A stretch of 64,000 nucleotides of DNA from Novacetimonas cocois (GTDB lineage Bacteria > Pseudomonadota > Alphaproteobacteria > Acetobacterales > Acetobacteraceae). Below, piece after piece: positions 43,781 to 51,811 of this stretch. The number at the start of each line of letters is the position of its first letter. Position 1 is the first letter of the stretch. The notes under the pieces are model-generated. The model did no database searches and was not told the origin of the DNA. It worked only from the letters and a program-made list of their open reading frames with translations. The stretch lies in the NCBI RefSeq assembly GCF_003311635.1, contig NZ_QEXL01000010.1, positions 90,310 through 154,309 on the forward strand, written 5' to 3'. Made by a program: the position numbers and the translations under genes.

Positions 43781-44362
43781 TCAGAATCCCGCTTCGATCG
43801 CAAGGCGCACGGCGTCGGCGGTCGTCTGCACGCCCAGGGCGCGAAACATGGCGGCACGATGCATTTTGACCGTACGCTCGGACAGTCCCAGCGCATGGGC
43901 GATCTGCTTGTTCAGCTGCCCCTGCGCCATCGCCAGCAGCACCGCGCGCTGACGCGGCGACAGCCGTTCGACCCTGGCCCGCGCGGCCACCGCGCGGCTT
44001 TCGCCGGGCCCGTCGGGAATCCGCATCTGGGAGCCGAGGAAATACTGGAGTTTCCCCTCGCCATCGAATACCGGCGCCACCATCACGGCATTGCGGAAAG
44101 GGTGGCCGTCCTTCCTGTAATTGAGGATCTCGACCATGACCGGGCGCTGTTCGCGGATGCCCGCGCGCAGGGCTTCCACCAGCTGCGGTTCCGTGCCCTG
44201 GCCGGTCAGGAAACGGCAGTTGCGACCGATGACCTCCTCCCGGGGATAGCCGGTCAATGCCTCGAACGCCGCGTTGCAGTCGATGATCGGATTGTCCGGC
44301 AATCGCGGATTGCTGATCACGGCGGCCACAGTGCTGTCGGCGATCATGTCGGAAATAGCCAT
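43781..44362 (-). CDS. LOV-domain blue-light receptor with LuxR-type DNA-binding domain
   Basis: 193 residues. The PAS/LOV domain (about 8-118) has the flavin-binding motif GRNCRFLTG with adduct-forming Cys49, the conserved ILNYRKDGHPF (Asn81), Asn91 in RNAVMVAP and Gln112 in FLGSQM, all residues known to hold FMN in true LOV domains. The C-terminal GerE HTH (about 131-193) is RLSPRQRAVLLAMAQGQLN followed by KQIAHALGLSERTVKMHRAAMFRALG. The order LOV then HTH is that of Erythrobacter EL222. It should bind DNA on blue-light activation. Divergent neighbours are an HTH-TM gene and a DCC gene, either of which might be a target. Confidence 0.88.
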   Translation of the reverse strand: MAISDMIADSTVAAVISNPRLPDNPIIDCNAAFEALTGYPREEVIGRNCRFLTGQGTEPQLVEALRAGIREQRPVMVEILNYRKDGHPFRNAVMVAPVFDGEGKLQYFLGSQMRIPDGPGESRAVAARARVERLSPRQRAVLLAMAQGQLNKQIAHALGLSERTVKMHRAAMFRALGVQTTADAVRLAIEAGF

Positions 44363-44593
44363 CGGCCGCTACTGCCCCTTTTCAGCACCGGGGCCACCAG
44401 CGCCCCCTGACGGGCGATCCTACCCCTTTGGCCGTATTGCCGACAACCGCCCGATGCCCGGAGATGGGGGCGCGCCGGTCATGCCGGCGCGACATTGCCC
44501 CCGCACGCCACGGTGCCATCGCAAACGGACATCCATCTTATTCATCACTCCGGGCGAAGAGCGACAGGGAAGCTCGACAGGGAAGGACGCGTC

Positions 44594-44989
44594 ATGAAGC
44601 ATGAGGAACAGGAGACCTCGAAACTCGTCGTGCTGCGGGCTTCCGAAAGGATGCTGCTTGATCGCGCCGAAGCCTGCAGGGTCCTTGGGATCGAACCCCG
44701 GATGATGCGCACGCTCGGCCTGCTGGGCTGCGGTGCGCCGTCCCTGAAGGTGCGGAACGTGAGGCTCTATCGCAGGGAGGACCTCCTCGCCCTTCGCGCG
44801 CGCTGGATGGACGCCGTCGGGGTGGAGGAACGGGACCGCCATTCCCGGCGCCGGGGACGCCCCGACGGCGCGGGCACCGATCCCCTCATGACGCTTCTTG
44901 CGCAGCGGGCCGTGATCCACAGGCTGGTGATCATGCTGCTCTGGGGCATGATCCTGTTCGGTGGCGCGATCGGCCTGATCCTGTACTGA
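44594..44989 (+). CDS. Predicted HTH protein with C-terminal membrane helix
   Basis: 131 residues from the ATG at 44594 with AGGGAAGGACGCG upstream. LLDRAEACRVLGIEPRMMRTLG and LYRREDLLALRARW resemble the excisionase/MerR-like winged HTH found in small DNA-binding proteins. A basic RRRGRP hinge leads to a single C-terminal helix VIMLLWGMILFGGAIGLILY. A membrane-tethered DNA-binding protein is possible. Divergent from the LOV regulator with 231 bases between starts, so co-regulation is plausible. Confidence 0.6.
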   Translation: MKHEEQETSKLVVLRASERMLLDRAEACRVLGIEPRMMRTLGLLGCGAPSLKVRNVRLYRREDLLALRARWMDAVGVEERDRHSRRRGRPDGAGTDPLMTLLAQRAVIHRLVIMLLWGMILFGGAIGLILY

Positions 44990-45098
44990 ACCGGCCCTGG
45001 ACCGGCCCTGGGGCGATCGGGCGCTGCGCCCACCCTGCCTCCCGGCCATCCGCCTTGCGGCAGGCGTCATCTTCTGCATGCCATGCAGGGACCCGGGC

Positions 45099-45431
45099 CT
45101 AGCCGTGGCCGGACATGCCTGAACACAGGTTCATGACCGCGACGCCTGCGATGATCAGCGCCATGCCCACGATTGCGGCCATGTCCAGCTTCTGCCCCAG
45201 CCAGATCCACGACACCACGGAAATCGCGACCGTGCCCACCCCGGACCAGATGGCATAGGCAACGCCGGTGGGAATCGCGCGCAGCGCCTGCGACAGGGCG
45301 TAAAACGCGGTCAGGTATCCCACCACCGTCACGCATGATGGCAGCCGGCGGGTGAATCCGTCCGACAGTGTCAGGAAAAACGTGGCCGTGACCTCCGCCC
45401 CGATGGCGATGGCCAGGTACAGATAAGGCAT
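45099..45431 (-). CDS. SMR family multidrug efflux protein (EmrE/QacE type)
   Basis: 110 residues with four membrane helices. Glu13 in AIAIGAEVTATFF is the proton/drug-binding residue; IPTGVAYAIWSGVGTV and WLGQKLDMAAIVGMALIIAGV are the family's loop 2 and helix 4. It exports quaternary ammonium or lipophilic cations as a dimer in exchange for protons. Alone on its strand. Confidence 0.93.
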   Translation of the reverse strand: MPYLYLAIAIGAEVTATFFLTLSDGFTRRLPSCVTVVGYLTAFYALSQALRAIPTGVAYAIWSGVGTVAISVVSWIWLGQKLDMAAIVGMALIIAGVAVMNLCSGMSGHG

Positions 45432-45618
45432 TGCGGCATCCTTGCGTCGTGGCCGGCGGGCGCGCGATGCCCCCGTGCCGCGTCGGCTTTACAGGATTGC
45501 CGCCCGGCAGGCCATGCGCGGGCCGCCAAAGCGGGGATGAAGTTTTTTGTCCCGATGCGCATGAAACTTTTCCTGTCCACGCATTTTATATGTATAGAGG
45601 AGATAGGAGACATGAGCC

Positions 45619-45720
45619 ATGAGCAACTCAGCACGCATGATTGCCCACCTTCTTATCAACATCCGTCGCGCGCCGCGTGAAAAGCCGCTGCCGAAGGATA
45701 CCACACGCAAACAGGACTGA
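45619..45720 (+). CDS. 33-residue basic peptide
   Basis: ATG at 45619, with AGATAGGAGACATGAGCC upstream placing GGAGA about eight bases before the start. MSNSARMIAHLLINIRRAPR plus EKPLPKDTTRKQD is basic with a short amphipathic start. A further ATG at 45612 opens a different 22-codon frame. No family recognised. Confidence 0.4.
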   Translation: MSNSARMIAHLLINIRRAPREKPLPKDTTRKQD

Positions 45721-45988
45721 CGCCCGGAAAACCGGGCGATCCGTCGCCTGTGCCCTGTCCCGCGCCGCCGGTTCCGATGGGAAACTGGCATGCGGGGGGC
45801 ACATGGACCCGGGGTGCGTGTTATAACGCGCGTTCCGGGGGGCGGAAACATACTTTGACATATTGGCGCGGCGCATGGCGGCACATTGCCGCTGGCGGGT
45901 TGTATGTCCGTCCGTCCTTCGGTCTGCCGCATGGCGACGGGGACGTGATGACCGGGACATGACGGCCGGGACGTGACGGATACGGCCA

Positions 45989-47236
45989 TCAGGCCGATGT
46001 GGCCCGCGTCCCGCCATCCTTCAGCCGCCGCGACAGGCCCCGCAGCTCATCATGATGCAGCAGCCATACCCCGTTGGTGCGCGCCAGCTGCTGCGCCGCG
46101 CGGGTATAGGGCGCGTTCGATACCACCACGGCCACCGCCGCGCCGTAATGGGCACGCGCCGCGCTGACCTGCTGCACCGCTTCGTTCCCGACCGTGCGGC
46201 TGTACAGCTTGCACTGCACCACCATGCGCAGGCCGCGCCGCGTGGCGATGATGTCCGCCCCCTGATCGCCGCTGCCGATGGTGGTGTCGGCCCGCCATCC
46301 GTCATGGCGCAGTTCCGCCGCGCAGTGCTGTTCATAATCCAGCGGGTCCATCCCCGGCCCCACGATATCGGGGCGCGGAACCGGGCCGTCGGCGGCCTGT
46401 TCAGTGCGCGCCGCCACCCAGGGGCCGAGTCGCGGCCACTGCGCCATCAGCCCCGCCGCGCGCAGGGCGGGCCGCAGGATGGTGGCGGCGAATTCGTCAC
46501 GTTCGCGATGCCATTTCTCCGGCTTTGCCACGCCATAGCTGTTGCGCGCCAGCAGCTGCCGCCGTCGCAGGCGCAGCGTATCGGCATGCCGCGCGATCAG
46601 GGCGGCGCATATGGCCCGCGCCCGACGCCCGCGCCGCCACCGGACCATCCCCCGCAGGACCGGCCACCCCACCATCATCGCCAGCCCCGCCGCCAGCACC
46701 CCGCGCCAGTACGACAGCCAGTACGACAGCCAGCGCGACAGCCCGTGGCGCGGCCCCCCGCCCGCGGCGCGCGCCGTCGCGTCCATTACGGGCGCAGGTG
46801 ACGCGGGGAACAGCAGGCCGCGTATCGCCGTACTGCCATCATGCCAGCGCCGGCGCGCCCATTCCACGATGCCGGGGGCGGCAGGGGCGACATCGCGGGC
46901 GCGGAAATACATGATGCGTTCATGGCGTCCGGCCCCCGCGCGTGGCGTTTCCCCACGCAGGGCGATGACATCACCCTCCCGCGACAGCAGCGTCCAGCGT
47001 TCCGCCGTGGCGTCCATGCGGTGGCATCCCGCCGCCATCGCCCCGTGGGCCAGATGCCGCGCGGCGGCGGCGGTGGAACATCCCGGCGCATGGGCGACGA
47101 TGTGATAGGGCGCGCCCGCTTCGCCCACGGCCGTTTCCGCCGCCGCCTGCGCGCTGGCCCCGTGCGCGCCCGTCAGGCACAGGGCGGCCACCAACCTGGC
47201 GATCCGTGCGATGTTCCCTTTTCGTACACCTGTCAT
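45989..47236 (-). CDS. Membrane-anchored Mrr-type nuclease-domain protein
   Basis: 415 residues. A signal-like N-terminus MTGVRKGNIARIARLVAALC ends AHGASAQA, a roughly 140-residue extracytoplasmic part follows, then a hydrophobic segment GVLAAGLAMMVGWPVL (about 183-200) and a basic stretch WRRGRRARA. The C-terminal domain (about 305-400) is Mrr-like: DPLDYEQHCAAELRHDGWRAD, SGDQGADIIATRRG with Asp328, and MVVQCK with Gln341 and Lys343, a PD-(D/E)xK-type active site in the QxK form used by Mrr. Mrr proteins cut modified DNA. A nuclease on a membrane anchor with an outer sensor part suggests defence against phage or incoming DNA. Confidence 0.8.
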   Translation of the reverse strand: MTGVRKGNIARIARLVAALCLTGAHGASAQAAAETAVGEAGAPYHIVAHAPGCSTAAAARHLAHGAMAAGCHRMDATAERWTLLSREGDVIALRGETPRAGAGRHERIMYFRARDVAPAAPGIVEWARRRWHDGSTAIRGLLFPASPAPVMDATARAAGGGPRHGLSRWLSYWLSYWRGVLAAGLAMMVGWPVLRGMVRWRRGRRARAICAALIARHADTLRLRRRQLLARNSYGVAKPEKWHRERDEFAATILRPALRAAGLMAQWPRLGPWVAARTEQAADGPVPRPDIVGPGMDPLDYEQHCAAELRHDGWRADTTIGSGDQGADIIATRRGLRMVVQCKLYSRTVGNEAVQQVSAARAHYGAAVAVVVSNAPYTRAAQQLARTNGVWLLHHDELRGLSRRLKDGGTRATSA

Positions 47237-47342
47237 TCCAGACAGTTAGCCCACATTCCCCATGTTGGCGAGGGGCCATGCGCGGCCACGTCCCGAAATC
47301 ACAAGGGACCGTCCGGAAATGACCCGCCGACAGGAAAATAAT

Positions 47343-47419
47343 AAAGGTTTCTGGTGAAGCTTTTTGCAAAAAGCTTCGAAAGACGTCACCTTTTTAAAAA
47401 AGGCGACACCCAAAAACTT
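47343..47419 (+). repeat. Dispersed palindromic element, copy 13
   Basis: Near-consensus full copy with perfect HindIII-centred palindrome and CACCTTTTTAAAAAAGGCG; ends four bases before the stop codon of the minus-strand gene at 47423. Confidence 0.85.
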
Positions 47420-47422
47420 CCA

Positions 47423-47668
47423 TTATTTCACCGACGGCCCGCCCGTTTTTGATTTCCATGCCCGGCCATGCCACATCCAGCCAATCGCGATGATGCAGAT
47501 ACATGCATACGGGATCGCCGATGCCGTGCTGTTTTTATCGACCTTCATGACGTGCTCAACAATATTTGTCAGCGTGGTCAGGGATATCAGCAGGGCGATC
47601 ACAAGAAATGATTTCCACTGCTGCTTCAGCGCGGCAAGGAGAAGTGATGTTCTTTGCTGTTTCAGCAT
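47423..47668 (-). CDS. Small two-helix membrane protein
   Basis: 81 residues from the ATG at 47668, with GGGGAAAGGC upstream. MLKQQRTSLLLAALKQQWKS leads into two membrane segments (SFLVIALLISLTTLTNIV and AIPYACICIIAIGWMWH) and a basic tail. No family recognised. Confidence 0.6.
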   Translation of the reverse strand: MLKQQRTSLLLAALKQQWKSFLVIALLISLTTLTNIVEHVMKVDKNSTASAIPYACICIIAIGWMWHGRAWKSKTGGPSVK

Positions 47669-47773
47669 GCCTTTCCCCCGCAGCCGGATCAGGCGCAGGA
47701 CCCGGCGCCTGCACTCGTTACTTAACGTAAACGAAATGGGGGTGCTGCGCAATCGGCCCGGCCTTTGTCTGGA

Positions 47774-47823
47774 TAAGGCGGCGTCTTACGAAGCTTTTTG
47801 CAAAAAGCTTCACCAAAAACTTC
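47774..47823 (-). repeat. Dispersed palindromic element, partial copy 14
   Basis: GGCGGCGTC then a perfect HindIII-centred palindrome and CACCAAAAACTTCTATT; the outer left part is missing. Lies nine bases before the stop of the XRE gene. Confidence 0.75.
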
Positions 47824-47831
47824 TATTGTTT

Positions 47832-48053
47832 TCACCCATCTTCCGGCGGGTCGGGTTCAAAGGCCAGTATGTCGCCGGGCTGGCAGCACAGGTAGGCGCA
47901 GATCGCATTCAGCGTCTCGAACCGGATGCCGCGCACCTTCCCCGACTTGAGCAGGGAGAGGTTGCTTTCGGTAATGCCGACATGCGCGGCAAGGTCCTTT
48001 GAACGGACCTTGCGCAGCGCCAGCATGACATCAAGGCGGACAATGATCGCCAT
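47832..48053 (-). CDS. XRE-family transcriptional regulator (YozG-like)
   Basis: 73 residues. MAIIVRLDVMLALRKVRSKD leads to the HTH LAAHVGITESNLSLLKSGKVRGIRFETLNAIC and the end CQPGDILAFEPD, the small Cro/CI-type regulator that accompanies DUF2975 genes. Six bases after the DUF2975 gene, so they form an operon. It probably controls that pair. Confidence 0.9.
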   Translation of the reverse strand: MAIIVRLDVMLALRKVRSKDLAAHVGITESNLSLLKSGKVRGIRFETLNAICAYLCCQPGDILAFEPDPPEDG

Positions 48054-48059
48054 GGCGGT

Positions 48060-48557
48060 TCAGACGATCGAACGGCTGTCTTCTTCGAGGCGGGCGGCCT
48101 CGTCAAACAGCCGGGCCACGAGGAACAGGAGCACACCGACCAGAAGCGCCAGCAGCCCCCCGTCACTGATGCCCAGGTCGATATGCCCGCCCCGCGCCCG
48201 CAGGGCGATGGCGAACTGCGCCAGAGGGGGCAGCGCGATATTCGCGCCCGCGCACAGCAGGTTCAGCAACGCGAACCGCCGGAAACAGCCGGTGGTGGCA
48301 GGGGCAAAGACATGCCCGTCCCCGACCGCGCGCAGCATCCGCGCCAGCGCGGCAAGGCCTGCCACCGCCAGCGCGACCTCCACGACCGAAATGGCGCAGG
48401 CCCACGGGCGCGGCAGGCCGCCTGCCTCCACCCTGATGGCAGCGACACCCGGAAACAGCACGCCGGCCAGCGTCGTCAGCACCAGCGCGAAACCGGCCGC
48501 CATCACAGCCAGCCGAAGCCGGCGGGCAAAGCGGCCAAGGGCCACGGGGTTCGTCAT
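48060..48557 (-). CDS. DUF2975 membrane protein
   Basis: 165 residues with four membrane helices at about 15-38, 58-75, 95-110 and 133-150, and the linker DGHVFAPATTGCFRRFALLNLL, the DUF2975 signature. DUF2975 and XRE pairs occur in many bacteria; function unknown, possibly an envelope sensor or a toxin-like membrane protein with its regulator. Confidence 0.88.
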   Translation of the reverse strand: MTNPVALGRFARRLRLAVMAAGFALVLTTLAGVLFPGVAAIRVEAGGLPRPWACAISVVEVALAVAGLAALARMLRAVGDGHVFAPATTGCFRRFALLNLLCAGANIALPPLAQFAIALRARGGHIDLGISDGGLLALLVGVLLFLVARLFDEAARLEEDSRSIV

Positions 48558-48651
48558 TGCGCAAACATTCTTTCTGTTTTACGAAAAGTTATTATTGCGA
48601 TTCGGAGATTATGGCATGCGGTCGAAATGTGCAACCCGGTCCGCCCCGCCC

Positions 48652-49941
48652 ATGCGCCTGATTGGCGGTCTGGCGGCGCTGGCGCTGCTTGCGGGGTGCG
48701 CGTCCGCCCGGCCGCCGCATCCGCGCGCCGTCACCGACGTGGCCGCCGTGATCGACGGCGCGGCGGCGGGCGATCCGGCGCCGCTGACCGGGGCATTGGT
48801 GCGGGCGCACGGGGCACAGGCCGCGCTGCTGCGCGCGCGGCTTGCGGCGTTGCGGCTGGACCGGGCGGGGGTGGAGCGTGCGCTTGATGCCTATTTCGCC
48901 GCGCATGACACGGACCCGCGGCGTCAGGCGATCGCATGGGCAACCCGTGGCGAGGCTGCCTTTGCCGCAGGTGATTACGCCGCCGCCGCCACCGCGATCG
49001 AGGCATGGCAGCGCCTGCCCCGCGCGGGATGGCATGCGGGGGAGGAGGCCAGCATGGCGCAGACCCTGACCATCGCGCGGCTGCTGCGGGCGCAACCGCG
49101 ACAGGCCGTCATCGGCGGGACGCCCGGCACGGTTCCCACGTCCCGCGACAGGGTGGGGCTGGTGCGCGCGATGGTGCGCATCAATGGCGTGGCGCAGGAT
49201 GCGGTGCTGGATACCGGCGCCAACCTGCCGGTCGTCGCGGCCTCCACCGCCGGGCGGCTGGGACTGCGGATCCTGGGCGGGGCCGGCAGCGTCGCCAGCG
49301 TGACCGCGCGTCAGGTCGCGACCCGCGTGGCGATTGCCGACCGGCTGGACATCGCGGGCGTCACGCTGGCGCATGTCGTGTTCCTGGTGATGGATGACGG
49401 TCAGCTCAGCTTTCCGGTCGCGGGGGGGTATCAGATCGGCGCGATCATCGGCTTTCCCGTGTTCCGCGCGCTTGGCCGCGTGCGGTTCGATAATGCGGGC
49501 GGCTTTGCGGCGGGGCGTGCGGCGGGACCGGCGCTGGATACGGACAACCTGCGCGTCAGCGGCAATGACCTTTATGTGCTGGCGCGGGTGGGTGGATTTG
49601 CCACGGCGCTGCACCTCGACACCGGGGCGGGTCGCAGCGGCCTGACCAGCCGGTTCGCCATGCTGCACCCGTTCGTCGCGACATTCCCGACAGGGGTGGA
49701 CACGCTGATGGGCGCGGGGGGCGGGGCCGTCGTGCGGCACACCGCCATATGGAGGCAGGTGGCCATCACGATTGGCGCGCGGTCGCTGACGCTGCCGGAA
49801 CTCGCCATTGCGACGGACGCGCCCAAGGGAGAGGACGAGGACAGGCTTGGCAATATCGGTCAGGACGTGCTGGGGGCGTTCGGTTCATACGCCATCGACT
49901 TCGACCGCATGGGCTTCGCGCTGGGGCCGCCACGGGAATGA
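48652..49941 (+). CDS. Lipoprotein with two retropepsin-like aspartyl protease domains
   Basis: 429 residues from the ATG at 48652, giving lipobox LAGC right after the signal; an in-frame ATG at 48616 adds 12 residues. An N-terminal helical region (about 20-150) is followed by two beta-rich domains, each with a catalytic motif: AVLDTGANLPVV (Asp187) and LHLDTGAGRSGL (Asp323). GYQIGAIIGFPVFRAL and IGQDVLGAFGSYAIDFDRMGF are the end strands of each lobe. This is the layout of the bacterial gag-pol-like aspartyl protease group (pfam asp_protease_2). Likely located in the periplasm on the outer membrane; substrate unknown. Confidence 0.82.
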   Translation: MRLIGGLAALALLAGCASARPPHPRAVTDVAAVIDGAAAGDPAPLTGALVRAHGAQAALLRARLAALRLDRAGVERALDAYFAAHDTDPRRQAIAWATRGEAAFAAGDYAAAATAIEAWQRLPRAGWHAGEEASMAQTLTIARLLRAQPRQAVIGGTPGTVPTSRDRVGLVRAMVRINGVAQDAVLDTGANLPVVAASTAGRLGLRILGGAGSVASVTARQVATRVAIADRLDIAGVTLAHVVFLVMDDGQLSFPVAGGYQIGAIIGFPVFRALGRVRFDNAGGFAAGRAAGPALDTDNLRVSGNDLYVLARVGGFATALHLDTGAGRSGLTSRFAMLHPFVATFPTGVDTLMGAGGGAVVRHTAIWRQVAITIGARSLTLPELAIATDAPKGEDEDRLGNIGQDVLGAFGSYAIDFDRMGFALGPPRE

Positions 49942-49970
49942 GCGTGCGTCGCGGGACCGCGCGGGTGTGG

Positions 49971-51452
49971 TCAGCGCGACAGGTACAGCACCCGCGCCAC
50001 GCTGGCGACGCATGCCAGCGGGCACAGGCTGAACACCGCGAACAGCCACCATGCCGCGCTGGCGGTGCCCGCGATCCCGCCGGGCGCGTCCAGCCCGGCG
50101 GCGTTCGCCACCAGCCCGGCCAGCGCGGCCGCCAGCGCGGTGCAGAACAGCTGCACCGTCGTCAGCGAGGTCGAGGCCAGGTCGCGCTGTCCCGCCGGGG
50201 CGATGCGCAGGACCCGGGTCAGCAGGTGCGGCCATGCCAGCCCGACGCCAAGGCCCACCATCACCAGCGCGGCACAGATGGGCGCGACATCCCGCCACCC
50301 TCCTGCCGCTGGCACCGGCAGCAGCGCCCACAGCATGCCCATGCCGATCAGCCCCAGCACGGGGGCCGCCATCATCGCGCGCGGCACGGCGCGCCCGTGC
50401 CGCCCCGCGCTGAGGATGGAGCCGACGGACCATCCCGCCGACATCGACGCGGCAAGGTATCCCGCCGTCAGCGGCGACTGGCGGTGCAGCACCTGCAGGA
50501 ACAGGGGCACGAAAATCTCGCTTGTGGTGACGCTGACCGCCAGCAGGCCCATCGACAGGTACAGCGCGCAGAGCTGGCTGCGTGGCTGCAGCGCCCCTGC
50601 CGGCAGAAGCGGCTGTCGCCCCCGCCGTTCCAGCCACACCCACGGCACCATCAGCGCCACGAATGCCGCCAGCCCCACGGCTGCCGATCGCGCGTCATGG
50701 CTGATCCCCCCGGCCGAAAGCGCGAGCACCGCCGCCGCCATCAGCCCGACCTGCCCCAGCGCCAGTGTGGACGTCGTGGGCCGCGCCGCCGCGCGCCGGG
50801 GCAGGACGGCCATCGCCAGCAGCGCGAAGCCCGCCGCCACCGGCACCAGCGACCAGAACGCCCCGCGCCAGAAACGCGCCTGTGCGAACATGCCGCCCAC
50901 GGCGGGGCCGATCAGGGTCGCGACCCCCCACATGGCCGACACCAGCCCCACCGCGCGCGACCACAGCGACGGGTCATAGACGATGCGGATCATGGCATAG
51001 GACAGCGCCAGCAGCAGGCCGCCGCCAAACCCCTGCACCGTGCGTCCCGCCAGCATGACCGGCATCGACCCCGCCAGGGCGCATGTCACAGCACCCACGG
51101 CAAAGATCGCCGCCCCCGCGCCATACGTCCCCCGCCCGCCATACAGCGCCAGCGCGCGCGACGACAGCGCGGCCCCGACGATGGACGCCGTGACGAACAG
51201 CGTCGTATTCCACGCGTAATATTCCAGCCCGCCGATATCATGCACGACAGAGGGCAGGATGGTGGCCGCGACATACACGTTCACCGCATGCAGCACGACG
51301 CCGCCCGCAAGGATCAGGGTGCGCAGGGCGTTCGCCCCGGTGAACAGGGCGCTCCACGCCGGGGCGGGCGGCGGGGCCGTCGCCGGTTCAGGCGCGTGCG
51401 CGTCCGGGGACATGTCGGGGTGCGTGTCGCGTGTGGTATCCGGCGCGTTCAT
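49971..51452 (-). CDS. MFS drug-efflux transporter (DHA2-like)
   Basis: 493 residues. A Pro/Ala-rich cytoplasmic N-terminus of about 35 residues precedes 14 or so membrane helices. Motif A is weak; motif C-like segments and GRTVQGFGGGLLLALSYAMI with VSAMWGVATLIGPAVGGMF are typical of EmrB/DHA2 exporters. It probably uses proton antiport to expel hydrophobic drugs or metabolites. Convergent with the protease gene. Confidence 0.88.
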   Translation of the reverse strand: MNAPDTTRDTHPDMSPDAHAPEPATAPPPAPAWSALFTGANALRTLILAGGVVLHAVNVYVAATILPSVVHDIGGLEYYAWNTTLFVTASIVGAALSSRALALYGGRGTYGAGAAIFAVGAVTCALAGSMPVMLAGRTVQGFGGGLLLALSYAMIRIVYDPSLWSRAVGLVSAMWGVATLIGPAVGGMFAQARFWRGAFWSLVPVAAGFALLAMAVLPRRAAARPTTSTLALGQVGLMAAAVLALSAGGISHDARSAAVGLAAFVALMVPWVWLERRGRQPLLPAGALQPRSQLCALYLSMGLLAVSVTTSEIFVPLFLQVLHRQSPLTAGYLAASMSAGWSVGSILSAGRHGRAVPRAMMAAPVLGLIGMGMLWALLPVPAAGGWRDVAPICAALVMVGLGVGLAWPHLLTRVLRIAPAGQRDLASTSLTTVQLFCTALAAALAGLVANAAGLDAPGGIAGTASAAWWLFAVFSLCPLACVASVARVLYLSR

Positions 51453-51504
51453 CGGGCGTGTCCGTCCGGCGCATCCACCCGGCAGGCCCGCCGGGGATGG
51501 CGCC

Positions 51505-51693
51505 TTATGATCCCATGCCCGGACCGCCCGAACCGCCCGGCCCGTCGGACGGCGCGTCCTGTCCCGGCGATCCGGTCATGCCGCCCACGCCGCCGCTTTC
51601 GCTGGGATCGCTGGGGGGGCTGTGCGACGCGCATGCGCCCAGTCCCGCCAGCAGCATCATCGCGCACAGCGCGCGTGTCAGACCTGTCCACAT
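51505..51693 (-). CDS. Small lipoprotein with glycine-rich tail
   Basis: 62 residues. MWTGLTRALCAMMLLAGLGA plus C gives lipobox GLGAC. The tail SESGGVGGMTGSPGQDAPSDGPGGSGGPGMGS resembles that of the lipoprotein at 16055 (QQAGGGPGSAGGPGM), suggesting a small family. Function unknown. Confidence 0.7.
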   Translation of the reverse strand: MWTGLTRALCAMMLLAGLGACASHSPPSDPSESGGVGGMTGSPGQDAPSDGPGGSGGPGMGS

Positions 51694-51811
51694 CGCGAAT
51701 ATCCCTCATGCTCACGTTCTGGTGACGTTTTTAGTCAGGCATGGGCAAAAGAAAAAGATGTTCCGTGCGGATCTGTACTGAATACCGGCATGCGCGATGG
51801 ATGCCCGCGGG

